Below, in pieces: positions 52,829 through 63,100 of a stretch of DNA of 64,000 nt (positions within the stretch are counted from its first letter, which is position 1; each line of letters starts with the position of its first letter). Position numbers and translations under genes: made by a program. The stretch covers positions 40,369 to 104,368 of the forward strand of contig JAZQKZ010000099.1 of NCBI GenBank assembly GCA_045542415.1, given 5' to 3'. The notes under the pieces are model-generated. The model worked only from the letters and a program-made list of their open reading frames with translations. It ran no database searches and was not told the DNA's origin. The DNA is from UMGS1958 sp045542415 (GTDB lineage Bacteria > Bacillota > Clostridia > UBA1381).

Positions 52829-54058
52829 TTGTTGAAAATGGGTTGTGAAGATATTCTTTTTATGACGTGTCTTATCCCTCATGAGTTGTATGATGAGGTA
52901 AGAAGCAAGTCAAAGAATAATATGCAGGATGCAGCAAATGCACTGCAATGGCATCTGGTGGAGGGCTTTAGCTTTCACCTGGGTGAAAAACTGAATATAA
53001 TAAATGTGCTGCCTGTTGCAAGTTATCCCGGATATTATCGGGAGGCGTCAGTTAAGGAAGCAGTATTTAACGAGGGAGTCCCCAATGAATCGTTAAGCGT
53101 GGGCTTCAATAATGTAAAAATAATAAGAAAAGAAAGCATCTTTCACAGCCTGTATAAGGCGGCAGGCAGTTGGTGCAAAAGTAGCAATGCCTCTAAAACA
53201 GTCATTTGCTACGGGTTAAATGTTTCAATGCTTAAGGCTCTGACAAAGCTGAAAAGAAAATATCCGGATATATCGGTGTGTGCTATTGTGGCAGATTTAC
53301 CTGATATGGTGGATTTGTCTGCAAAGGAGGATCCGGTAAGACATATACTCGGCAGAATATCGGCGGCACTGGCATACAGAAGCATGGAATGCATTGACAG
53401 ATATGTATTTCTGACAAAGCATATGTCCGATCACCTGAATAACCGTAAGCCTTTTTGTGTTATGGAGGGGATTGCATCGGGAGAATTTGAGGATATACCG
53501 TATGCAGAGAATAGAGAACCAGATATTAAAACAATATTATATACAGGTACACTGCACAGAAAATTCGGCGTGCTGAACCTGTTGGAAGCGTTTTCCGGTA
53601 TAAAGGAAGAGAATTACAGACTTGTCATATGCGGAAAAGGTGACAGTGAAGAGGAGATTAAAAAGGCGGAGGCGGAGGATTTTCGCATAAGCTATATGGG
53701 GCAACTGAGCAGGAGCGAGATTTTAAAGCTTCAGAAAACGGCGACAGTGCTTGTTAATCCGAGAATGAATAATGAGGAGTTTACAAAGTATTCATTTCCC
53801 TCTAAAAATCTGGAATATCTGTCCTCGGGCGTTCCGGTAATTGCATATAAGCTGGACGGAATTCCGGACGAATATGATGATTACATAATATATACCGAAA
53901 GCAATGAGCCATCGGCGCTTGCGAAGAAGCTCGTTGAAACGGCTTCGCTCTCTGATGAGGAGAGGCGATTGCTTGGAAAAAAAGCACAGGATTTTGTTTT
54001 GGAACAGAAGAATCCTGTTGTACAGACAAAAAAGATATTGAGTATGATTGGTTTTTGA
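52829..54058 (+). CDS. GT4 family glycosyltransferase
   Basis: GT-B enzyme of about 409 residues. It has FMTCLIPHELYDEV near the N-terminus, AIVADLPDMVDLS, and the donor half with ILYTGTLHRKFGVLNLLEAF, VICGKGDSEEEI and FPSKNLEYLSSGVPVIAYKL. The start is uncertain: TTG at 52829 or 52832 (GAGGA 7 bases before the latter) or ATG at 52838. The 5' end abuts the upstream stop. Confidence 0.82.
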   Translation: MLKMGCEDILFMTCLIPHELYDEVRSKSKNNMQDAANALQWHLVEGFSFHLGEKLNIINVLPVASYPGYYREASVKEAVFNEGVPNESLSVGFNNVKIIRKESIFHSLYKAAGSWCKSSNASKTVICYGLNVSMLKALTKLKRKYPDISVCAIVADLPDMVDLSAKEDPVRHILGRISAALAYRSMECIDRYVFLTKHMSDHLNNRKPFCVMEGIASGEFEDIPYAENREPDIKTILYTGTLHRKFGVLNLLEAFSGIKEENYRLVICGKGDSEEEIKKAEAEDFRISYMGQLSRSEILKLQKTATVLVNPRMNNEEFTKYSFPSKNLEYLSSGVPVIAYKLDGIPDEYDDYIIYTESNEPSALAKKLVETASLSDEERRLLGKKAQDFVLEQKNPVVQTKKILSMIGF

Positions 54059-54073
54059 AGATGGAGAAAAAGA

Positions 54074-55297
54074 ATGAATAGACGTAGGCATTCTCTTTGG
54101 AATTTGCATAACAGAAATACAGAAACAATTTTTTATCAGAATGAAAAGCTGATTCTGTTGTTTGTGTTTTTGGGTGCATTGAATTTTATGGACAAATACA
54201 GCTATATGATATATGCGGCATTTGCTGTGTTTCTGTTCTCCAGAAGAAGTAAGATTAAAATTGATATATCGTTGATATTTTTATTTATATTGTCAATCAG
54301 TCTGCTGATATTTTCACCGTCATCAGAGCATAGATTTACAAATATGATAAGACCGTTCACATACCCTATTTGTTATATTATGGGATGCAATATGCTTGAC
54401 TGTAGAACAAAGTCGCTGAGGTCATGTGAAAAAAGTATGTTTGGCATTCTCGTGCTGTGTGCGGCAGCGACGCTGCTGCATTATGTGCTGAACATGCTTA
54501 TAAATCTTGACAATGTTTTATGGGGTTCATATACTGATTTCTGGACGCGTGCCGAAATGAGTACAACGGGTCAGGCGGTTCTGGCATGTATTCCGATTGC
54601 GATTATATGCTCAGTGTTGTTTTTAAACGTAAAAGCAGTCTATAAAATAATAGCAGGAGCGTTGCTCGTGATGATTTTGTATTATAATTTCATTCTTGCG
54701 GGACGTACGATTATTATACAGACTGTAGTTATAGTCGCTATTTCTGTTATTTATATTGTTTTAAACAGTAGAACCGATACAAAGAAAAAGATAGGCTATA
54801 CCTTTGCAACCATATTGCTTTTTCTGTTGATATATATTGCATATAACAGTGATTTTTTTAATATAAAGACAACAATTGAGAGTTCTAATTTCTACGCTCG
54901 CTTCTTTTCTGAAAAAAGTATGCAGGGTATCGGTGATGACAGAAGAATAGAGCTTAAGCTGATGCATATGAGTCACCTGCTTGACTATCCGTTCGGAGGA
55001 GAACATATACGCGGACTGGTAGGCAACTATGCACACGATCTCTATCTTGATACATATGATAATTCGGGTGTTTTTGCACTGGTCGGAGTGACAGGTTATT
55101 CGGCTACTTCGATATATATACTGACTAAGATTCTGTCATCCAAAAAGCTTGCATATAATACTCAGCATATTGTTTTATGCACATATCTTGCTATGCATAT
55201 CGAGTTCTCGATTGAACCGATTTTAATAGGCTCACCCTGGTTCTTTGCACTGTTTTGCTTTATAAACGGTGCGGTAGTGAGTCTTGCAGAAGCCTGA
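54074..55297 (+). CDS. Wzy-like polysaccharide polymerase (locus 2)
   Basis: Membrane protein of 407 residues with about ten to twelve hydrophobic helices (for example LLFVFLGALNFMDKYSYMIY and VVIVAISVIYIVL). A larger loop near 270-330 contains FFSEKSMQGIGDDRRIELKL and YPFGGEHIRGLVGNYAHDLY, the region where O-antigen ligase/polymerase families carry a conserved His. It is unrelated in detail to the polymerase at 26948, consistent with a separate repeat unit. Confidence 0.78.
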   Translation: MNRRRHSLWNLHNRNTETIFYQNEKLILLFVFLGALNFMDKYSYMIYAAFAVFLFSRRSKIKIDISLIFLFILSISLLIFSPSSEHRFTNMIRPFTYPICYIMGCNMLDCRTKSLRSCEKSMFGILVLCAAATLLHYVLNMLINLDNVLWGSYTDFWTRAEMSTTGQAVLACIPIAIICSVLFLNVKAVYKIIAGALLVMILYYNFILAGRTIIIQTVVIVAISVIYIVLNSRTDTKKKIGYTFATILLFLLIYIAYNSDFFNIKTTIESSNFYARFFSEKSMQGIGDDRRIELKLMHMSHLLDYPFGGEHIRGLVGNYAHDLYLDTYDNSGVFALVGVTGYSATSIYILTKILSSKKLAYNTQHIVLCTYLAMHIEFSIEPILIGSPWFFALFCFINGAVVSLAEA

Positions 55298-55328
55298 GGT
55301 TGAATGAAGTGTAAATGAGGTTGATAAA

Positions 55329-56579
55329 ATGAAGGTTTTATGGTCTGTGAACTGTGTGTTTCCGGGTTTAGCAAATAAAGTGGGGCTGAAAAGTGGTCAT
55401 GCCGTATCATGGGTTGATGCAATGAAAACAGCCCTGAGCGATAACCATCCCGAAGTTGAGCTGGTGATTGTCTGTAATAGCGAAAGAGGAGTAAAAAAGC
55501 TTCTGAAGTATCAGGACAGGAACATATTATATTATATACTGCCTGCAGATTCACACAGACAGAAAAACTGGGAAAAGATTATTGATGAGTTTTGTCCGGA
55601 TATTATACACGCTTACGGGACAGAGGCGACTCACAATATAACGCTTATTGAACAGTATAAAAACAGGATACCGATTATTATTTCGCTTCAGGGGATAATA
55701 TCTGAATATGTCAGACATTATTATGCACATATGCCTGTAAAGGATATTATACTGAATTATACATTATGTGACATTTTGTCACGCAGAGGAATTTTTGAGG
55801 GCAAGCGTGCTTTTGCAAAGCAAAGCAAAAAAGAGCAGAAAATGCTTTGCAGTGTGAGTTGTGTTGAAGGTAGATCCGATTGGGATAAGGCGGTATCGCT
55901 GAATATAAATCCCGGATTGAAATACTACAATTGTCCGAGAATGCTGAGAAAGCCGTTTTTTGAATATCGGTGGGATAAGGAAAATTATGAGCCGCATTCA
56001 TTGTTTGTTCATCAGGGCGGCTACCCTATAAAGGGCTTGCACTTTATGATAGATGCACTTGATATTATAAGCAAAAAATATCCGGATGTAAAGCTGTATG
56101 TTTCCGGTGACAGCTTTGTAAATAAAAAAGGACTTCGGGAACACGGCTATCCACGCTACATAAGGAAGAAAATAAATAAGCTTGGTCTGAAAGACAGAAT
56201 TGTATTCACCGGATATCTCAGTGCAGAGGAGCTGGCAAAAAAGCTCAGTAAAATCAACATATGCATTATCCCGTCGGCAATTGAAAATGCTCCCAATGCA
56301 CTCGCAGAGGCGATGTGCGTGGGAACACCGTGTATTGCAAGCTATGTCGGCGGCAATGCCCAGATGCTTGATTACGGTAAGCTTGGATTGCTCTATAGCT
56401 ACTATGAGCCGCAGCTTCTGGCACAACGAATAGATGATTTGTTTATGAACCCCGAAAAAGCTACTGATTTTTCGGAAAAAGGTCAGATGTTTGTGAGGGA
56501 GAAGCATAATCCTGCCGTGCTGGAGGAAACGTTGCTTGGTATTTATGCTGATGTTATAGAGTCCTTTAACGGGCAGTAA
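55329..56579 (+). CDS. GT4 family glycosyltransferase
   Basis: GT-B enzyme of 416 residues. It begins KVLWSVNCVFPGLANKVGL, and has DIIHAYGTEATHNITLIEQY and PIIISLQGIISEYV. The donor half shows GGYPIKGLHFMIDALDII, VFTGYLSAEELAKKLSK and PSAIENAPNALAEAMCVGTPCI, with the two donor-site glutamates. AATGAGG precedes the ATG. Confidence 0.85.
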   Translation: MKVLWSVNCVFPGLANKVGLKSGHAVSWVDAMKTALSDNHPEVELVIVCNSERGVKKLLKYQDRNILYYILPADSHRQKNWEKIIDEFCPDIIHAYGTEATHNITLIEQYKNRIPIIISLQGIISEYVRHYYAHMPVKDIILNYTLCDILSRRGIFEGKRAFAKQSKKEQKMLCSVSCVEGRSDWDKAVSLNINPGLKYYNCPRMLRKPFFEYRWDKENYEPHSLFVHQGGYPIKGLHFMIDALDIISKKYPDVKLYVSGDSFVNKKGLREHGYPRYIRKKINKLGLKDRIVFTGYLSAEELAKKLSKINICIIPSAIENAPNALAEAMCVGTPCIASYVGGNAQMLDYGKLGLLYSYYEPQLLAQRIDDLFMNPEKATDFSEKGQMFVREKHNPAVLEETLLGIYADVIESFNGQ

Positions 56580-56607
56580 GTCATATATCGGAGGAAGTGA
56601 AATTCGG

Positions 56608-57777
56608 ATGAAGCTTGTCTTTTTGACAAATTTTTTGAATCATCATCAAAAGATGCTCTCAGACGCTTTGTATAAAAAAACAAACGGCGATTTTTGGTTT
56701 ATTGAAACCAAGCCGTTGGTTAAGTGGCGTGTGGATATGGGCTGGGAAAATGAATACTCAGAGTATGTAAAGACCTGCTATGAGCATAAAATACCGGAGC
56801 ATGAAGATACAAAGGAAAGCATTTCATTGATTAATGGAGCTGATGTAATAATTACAGGCTCGGCACCTGAAAGTCTGATTAAAGAACGCATAAAATCCGG
56901 AAAGCTTATATTCCGTTATGCAGAGCGTCCTTTAAAGGTAAAAAAGCCGCTTATGAAAGCGATACGCTTTTTGATATCTACACACATACACAATCCCCGG
57001 TGGAAGAAAATTTATATGCTTTGTGCAAGTGCCTATACAGCAGGTGATTACCGTAAGCTTGGGGCATTTTCAAAACGCACATATAAATGGGGATATTTCC
57101 CTGAAACGAAGTATTACGAATCGGTTGACGCTTTGATAAAGGACAAGAATAAATCAGAAATTCTATGGTGCGGTCGTTTTATTAACTGGAAGCATGCAGA
57201 GGACTCCATTCGTGTGGCGGCACGGCTTAAGGAGGCAGGCTATTCGTTCAGACTAAACATTGTGGGAAACGGAGAGCTTGAGAATGAGCTTGCAGACATG
57301 ATAAAAGAAAATGCACTGGAAAACAATGTGTTTTTACTCGGTGCCATGAGTGCTGCTCAGGTGCGTGAGCAAATGGAAAGAGCAGGGATTTATCTCTTCA
57401 CGAGTGACAGACAGGAGGGCTGGGGTGCGGTTCTGAATGAATCGATGAACAGTGCCTGTGCAGTGGTGGCGAGTTATGAGATTGGTGCGGTGCCGTTTTT
57501 GATGAAAGATAATGAAAACGGTATGGTGTATGAAGCGTGCAATATTGATATGTTGTTTGAAAAAGTGAAATATCTGTTGGACAATCCTGATGAACAAGAG
57601 CGAATGGGAACGGCGGCATATCATACTATTATAGATGAATGGAACGGCGAGGTTGCAGCAGAGAGGTTTATTAATCTGGCACAACATATATTAGACGGAG
57701 ATAAATATCCGGACTTGTATAAAAGCGGGCCATGCAGCAGGGCAGAAGCAATCAGGGAAAAATGGTCGGCTCATTGA
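56608..57777 (+). CDS. GT4 family glycosyltransferase
   Basis: GT-B enzyme of 389 residues. N-terminus KLVFLTNFLNHHQKMLSDAL, a typical pattern for EPS transferases. The donor half has ILWCGRFINWKHAEDSIRVA, NIVGNGELENELADMI and FTSDRQEGWGAVLNESMNS. GGAGGAAG lies upstream of the ATG. It sits between the other GT4 gene and the flippase. Confidence 0.86.
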   Translation: MKLVFLTNFLNHHQKMLSDALYKKTNGDFWFIETKPLVKWRVDMGWENEYSEYVKTCYEHKIPEHEDTKESISLINGADVIITGSAPESLIKERIKSGKLIFRYAERPLKVKKPLMKAIRFLISTHIHNPRWKKIYMLCASAYTAGDYRKLGAFSKRTYKWGYFPETKYYESVDALIKDKNKSEILWCGRFINWKHAEDSIRVAARLKEAGYSFRLNIVGNGELENELADMIKENALENNVFLLGAMSAAQVREQMERAGIYLFTSDRQEGWGAVLNESMNSACAVVASYEIGAVPFLMKDNENGMVYEACNIDMLFEKVKYLLDNPDEQERMGTAAYHTIIDEWNGEVAAERFINLAQHILDGDKYPDLYKSGPCSRAEAIREKWSAH

Positions 57778-57810
57778 GAGTAGGCAGAGTTTGCAGTTGA
57801 AAGGCGAAAA

Positions 57811-59112
57811 ATGAAGAACATATCTATCAATAAAACTGTTAAAAATGCCGGATGGATTGTAGGTGGACGTGTGGCACAAATGTTGGTCAGCTTAGTTGTA
57901 GGACTTCTGACTGCACGTTATCTAGGTCCGTCCAATTACGGGGTTATTAATTATGCAGCCGCTTATACAGCGTTCTTTACAGCGTTTTGTACTTTGGGAA
58001 TTAATTCTGTTCTGGTAAAAGAATTTATTGATCGACCGGATGAAGAAGGGAAAATTATTGGAACATCGTTGATTCTAAGAGCTGTTTCCTCGTTTTTGTC
58101 GGTCATTATGATTATGTGTATCGTATTTGTTGTGGATGCAGGCGAGACGACGACATTATGGGTAGTAGCACTTAGCAGTATCGGTTCAGTTTTCCATATT
58201 TGTGAAATATTTAATTTCTGGTTTCAGTCTAAGTTGCAATCAAAAGTGACAGCCATGACATCGCTGGCAGCATATATTTTGACAGCACTTTATAGGATAG
58301 TATTGTTAATCACGCAGAGGAATGTTCTGTGGTTTGCGTTTTCTTCGTCATTAGATTATATCTTTGTCGGAGTATTCTTGCTCATTGCATACAAAAAGCA
58401 CGGAGGATCAAGATTAAGCTTTTCGTGGGATTACGGTAAGCGGCTTTTATCGCGGAGTTGTCATTTCATTTTACCGAGCCTGATGGTGTCTATATACGGT
58501 CAGACTGACAAGATTATGCTTAAGCAGATGATGGGTACTGAGGAAATTGGTTATTATTCTACTGCTGTGGCATTATGCAATATGTGGTGCTTCGTTCTGA
58601 CGGCAATTATTGATTCTGTTTATCCGTCTATTATGGAGGCGCATAAACATGATGAGGAATTGTTTATCAGAAGAAATAAGCAGTTGTATGCAATTGTTTT
58701 TTACTTGTCGGTGTTTGTTTCGGTTTTATATGTAATTTTTGCTGAACTGATTATACTTGTAATGTATGGAGAGGCATATATGCCGTCGGTTACGCCTTTG
58801 AGAATAATCACATGGTACACGGCTTTTTCATATCTTGGAGTTGCTCGCAATGCTTGGATTGTATCCAAGCAACAGCAAAAATATCTTATAGTAATATATG
58901 CGTCATCTGCATTTGTTAATGTGATTCTGAATTTTGTATTGATTCCGGGTCTGGGAACTGCCGGAGCAGCACTGGCTTCGTTGATTACTCAAATGGTGAC
59001 AATTCTGGTAGCCCCGCTTTTGGTCAAAGGCCTAAGGGAAAATTCCAAGATGCTGATAGAGGCTATAATGTTAAGGGGTGTTTTTTGCTTAAAAAGAAAC
59101 AGGAAAAACTGA
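57811..59112 (+). CDS. Wzx-like polysaccharide flippase (locus 2)
   Basis: MOP-superfamily membrane protein of 433 residues with about 12 hydrophobic helices. The early segment NAGWIVGGRVAQMLVSLVVG and LTARYLGPSNYGVINYAAAY is the classic Wzx start. GQTDKIMLKQMMGTEEIGYYS lies mid-protein. It would flip the second repeat unit. Locus 2 therefore has its own flippase separate from the one at 39791. Confidence 0.9.
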   Translation: MKNISINKTVKNAGWIVGGRVAQMLVSLVVGLLTARYLGPSNYGVINYAAAYTAFFTAFCTLGINSVLVKEFIDRPDEEGKIIGTSLILRAVSSFLSVIMIMCIVFVVDAGETTTLWVVALSSIGSVFHICEIFNFWFQSKLQSKVTAMTSLAAYILTALYRIVLLITQRNVLWFAFSSSLDYIFVGVFLLIAYKKHGGSRLSFSWDYGKRLLSRSCHFILPSLMVSIYGQTDKIMLKQMMGTEEIGYYSTAVALCNMWCFVLTAIIDSVYPSIMEAHKHDEELFIRRNKQLYAIVFYLSVFVSVLYVIFAELIILVMYGEAYMPSVTPLRIITWYTAFSYLGVARNAWIVSKQQQKYLIVIYASSAFVNVILNFVLIPGLGTAGAALASLITQMVTILVAPLLVKGLRENSKMLIEAIMLRGVFCLKRNRKN

Positions 59113-59125
59113 GAAGAGGAGAATA

Positions 59126-60040
59126 TTGTTTAATATGAGGCTGAAAAGTATTGTACGCTGGATAAAGAATCCGTGCCGGCTTATTGCATCGCCAAAGCTC
59201 AGGGACTTGTCAAAATATATTCCCGACAAAACATATGTAAAATGTATGTACCGGAGCTTTACAGATAAAAAGCTTAATTTGAAAAATCCGGCGGGCTTTA
59301 ATGAAAAGCTGCAATGGCTCAAGCTTTATGACCGCAAGCCGATATATACCGAGATGGTTGATAAGTATGCTGCAAAACAATTTGTAGCAGACAGAATTGG
59401 TGAGGAGTATATTATTAAAACTCTCGGAGTCTGGGATAAATTTGAGGACATAGATTTCGATGCATTGCCCGATAGTTTTGTTCTCAAATGTACTCACGAC
59501 TCTGCCGGATTGGTTATTTGCACCGATAAATTAAAGTTTGATTATGAGGCGGCAAAAAACAAGCTTAATTCATGTCTGAAAAGAAATTTCTATTATTCGG
59601 GCAGAGAATGGCAGTATAAGAATGTAGTGCCGAGAATAATTGCAGAAGAATATATGGAGGACACAGCATTAGGTGAGCTGAGAGACTACAAATTTTTCAC
59701 GTTCGGGGCAGAGCCGAAAATTGTACATATCGTTTCAAACAGAAACAATCCCAAAGAGCCTACCTACGGTGATTTTTATGACATGGAATACAAGCATCTT
59801 GATTTAACAATGGGTCATGATAATGCTCCGTATCCGATAGAAAAGCCTGAAAACTTTGAGAAGATGAAAGAGTTTGCAAGGATATTATCCGCAGGAACGA
59901 AACATCTTCGAGTGGATTTCTACGAGGTGAACGGGAAGCTTTACTTTGGAGAACTGACATTCTATCAGGATTCCGGTGTTGCCGATATTGTGCCGTTAGA
60001 ATGGGATGCGATTTTGGGTTCGTGGATAAAATCAGATTAA
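59126..60040 (+). CDS. TupA-like ATP-grasp protein
   Basis: Protein of about 304 residues of the TupA-like ATP-grasp family, found in teichuronopeptide and polysaccharide clusters, where members are thought to attach amino acids or similar groups to glycans. Seen: NPAGFNEKLQWLKLYDRKP near residue 55, LKCTHDSAGLVICTDK, IAEEYMEDTALGELRDYKFF, and the metal-binding ending HLRVDFYEVNGKLYFGELTF. The start is either TTG at 59126 (GAGGAG 4 bases upstream) or ATG at 59135. It is the last gene of locus 2. Confidence 0.85.
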   Translation: MFNMRLKSIVRWIKNPCRLIASPKLRDLSKYIPDKTYVKCMYRSFTDKKLNLKNPAGFNEKLQWLKLYDRKPIYTEMVDKYAAKQFVADRIGEEYIIKTLGVWDKFEDIDFDALPDSFVLKCTHDSAGLVICTDKLKFDYEAAKNKLNSCLKRNFYYSGREWQYKNVVPRIIAEEYMEDTALGELRDYKFFTFGAEPKIVHIVSNRNNPKEPTYGDFYDMEYKHLDLTMGHDNAPYPIEKPENFEKMKEFARILSAGTKHLRVDFYEVNGKLYFGELTFYQDSGVADIVPLEWDAILGSWIKSD

Positions 60041-60104
60041 AAATTCGTGCTTAGGCACTTTATATATAAACACAAAAAAACAAAGAAAAAAAGGAGAGGA
60101 AGAC

Positions 60105-63100
60105 ATGAAGAAATTCTTAGTTTCAGCACAGGCAATTTTGTTATCAGCAGCAATGTTGCCGATGTCAGCTTTTGCGGTGGATTTTGATTTATCAAATTCC
60201 GGATGTGATTATTACAATCTCATCTCAAAAACTGATTATGCACTTGCACCCGGTGCAACAGAATCAGAAATTATTATCACTGATTCAACGGGTGGCAACA
60301 GAAATGTAGTCCACACAATTGAAGTGGATTTAACAAACCCGGATATCTCAGTTATGCCTACTTATATGGGTTTAACAGAAGGTATTGATTTTGAGGACAG
60401 CTCTACATGGCAGACCGGTAAGCTTACAGATCAGGCAGCACATGTTGAGGAGAACCTCGGCTTGAATGTTGTCGGAGGTGTAAATACCAACCTTAGATAC
60501 GGTAATAATCATCCGTATGGTGTTCTTGTATGGAACGGCGTTGTATATTCGGATGAAAGAAATTCTTCCGGTGTTAGTACAGCTCAGACATACCTTGTAG
60601 TAGATAAGGACGGTAATGCAGAGCTTAGAAGTGCATCAGAGCCGCTTGACGGTTCTGAATGGCAGGCTGTTTCGGCTAACTTCGGATGGATTATCAAGGA
60701 CGGTGTAAGCCAGTATTCATCGGATGACCATGCAGATTCAAGCAGAGCACCGAGAACTGTTTTGGGTATCAAAGACACAGGCGAGCTTATTCTTATGATG
60801 AATGACGGTCGTCAGGCTCCGTTCTCAGCAGGTACATCAATGCGTGAGTGTGCAGAGATTATGCTCTCCATGGGTTGTGTTGATGCAGTAAACTGTGACG
60901 GTGGTGGTTCATCGACATTTATTTCAGAGCGTGAGGGTACAAACGAATTAACTATGAAGAGCAGCCCGTCAGACGGCGGTCAGCGTGCGACTCTCGGTGG
61001 TCTTTTGGTTATTTCAAGCGCTGCACAGGACGGAATTTTTGACCGTGCAACAGTAAAGGCAGAAAACAAGTATGTGACACCGGGTTCAGAAGTGAACTTT
61101 ACCGCAGTAGGTGCAGACGCAGGCGGCGGCCCGGCAGATATTCCGGCAGATGTTACATGGCAGCTTGAGGACTCGGATTTCGGTACAGTTGAAGACGGAG
61201 TATTTACTTCAACAGGAAAAACAGGTGAAGCAGTAGTCCAGATGTTATATAACGGAGAGGTTGTAGGAGAGGATTCAGTAAATGTTGTTATTCCTGAAGC
61301 AATTTCATTTACACAGGAAAACATAACTGTTCCTTATGAAAAGACAGCGGTACTTAGCATTAAGGCAACTGTAAATGAAGGACTCAATGAAGTAGTTATC
61401 AAGGGAGAAGATGTTGAGTTTGAACTTTCAGATGACAATCTTGGAACAATCAGCGGATTTGAGTACACAGCTTGCGGTGAAGATGCAGGTGTAAACAGTG
61501 GTACTATAACAGCAACTCTCGTACATGACGAAACAAAGACAGCAACTGCAAGCTTGAATCTTGGTAAGGGTTCAGAGGTTGTATGGGATTTTGAGGACGG
61601 TGACATAAGTGCATTAAGCTTTGGTACAGGTTATGGAAGCAAGCACAAGAATCATCCGGAATTAGGTCGTTTTGAGGACGGTTATATTGAAATTGCAACA
61701 GCTGCAACAGGTAAGGTTCGCAATGGTAATAAGTCACTTGCAGTAGTTTGTGACTGGTCAGGCTTCTATGCAATGGGATATAACATGCTCAGACTCTCAG
61801 GATTAGGCATAGATATGACAGATGCTGTAGGAGTTGGTTTCTGGGCATATATTACACCGGAAGCTGTTGGTGCAGAATTTGACTTAAACAATGCTATTCC
61901 GTTTAATTCGGGAGATGCAGGTGCAGAAAACTATCCGGAAGATGGCTGGTATTACATATATGCAGCTAAAGAAGACGGTGTAGGTGAAACATTTAATAAT
62001 CTTTCGATCTATCAGACAGACGGATTTGACAGAGCGGAGGAGGAGAATCTTCCGAACATAAAGACAAAGCACACAATCTATATTGATGATATTACAGTAG
62101 ATTATTCAACAGTTGTAGAAGACCGTGAAGCACCGACTTTCTCAGATGTAAGCATTTTAAAGGATGCGGATACATATGAGACAATGGATGGTCAGACTGT
62201 AACAACAGATACTGTTACAGTTATCGCAGAAGCAACAGAAGATACAACAAAGAGTAATTATACAGGCTTAGATACAAGCTCAGCTAAGGTATATATTGAC
62301 GGCGTTGAATATAATAATATTTCATGTGCTTCAAACGGTTTAATCAGTGTAGATAATGTTGAGCTTAGCGATGGCGTGCATACATTCAGATTTGAAATTG
62401 CAGATAATGCAGGAAATGCACGTTCAATCACACGTCAGATTAATATTGATGCAGCTAACGGTCCGGAAATAAGCTATGTTCCGGCAGATCCGGATGCTAC
62501 AAATCTTCCGATAGGTTCAGTATATTATATGAATTTAGAGGCAGCTAACATTGAAGATATTGATTCAGTTACAGCTGTATTGGATTTAGACGGTATGAAC
62601 GATTGGGAATTAGACCATATGGAAGTTATACCGGGATTTGAGGCAAGCTATACAGTTGATGATCATACAAATGATGCAACTGTAACATTTACAAGAACAG
62701 CAAACACAGCAACTACAGGAACTGCAGTTTTAGCATCAATTCCGATCAGAGTTTGGGAATTTACGTTACATATTGACCATCCGGATTGTGTAACAGTTTG
62801 TAACTTTGTTTCAACACCGGATGAAATGTGGGCAGGAGACGGAAATTGCCGTATAGCAGTTTGTACGTCAGTGGCACAGGGTGAAGTTGAGTTTACAAAC
62901 GGAGATGAAGATACATTCTCATCAGAAAAGTATATTGTTGATACTGAGCTTAACAAGCACAGAAACTTATTAACACAGACAGAAAAAGATTCAAAGACAA
63001 GCTGGCATATCCATACACCGGGTGAGGCGCAGGATAAGGCAGCAACAGAAACAGAAGCAGGCTATGAGGGCAGAGTATTCTGTGTAGGCTGTTCATGTGG

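Noticed and set aside
60041..60104. GTGC-TTAG-GCAC hairpin as a terminator after locus 2
   Set aside because: The stem is only four base pairs and the T-stretch is mixed with A, so it is too weak to call.
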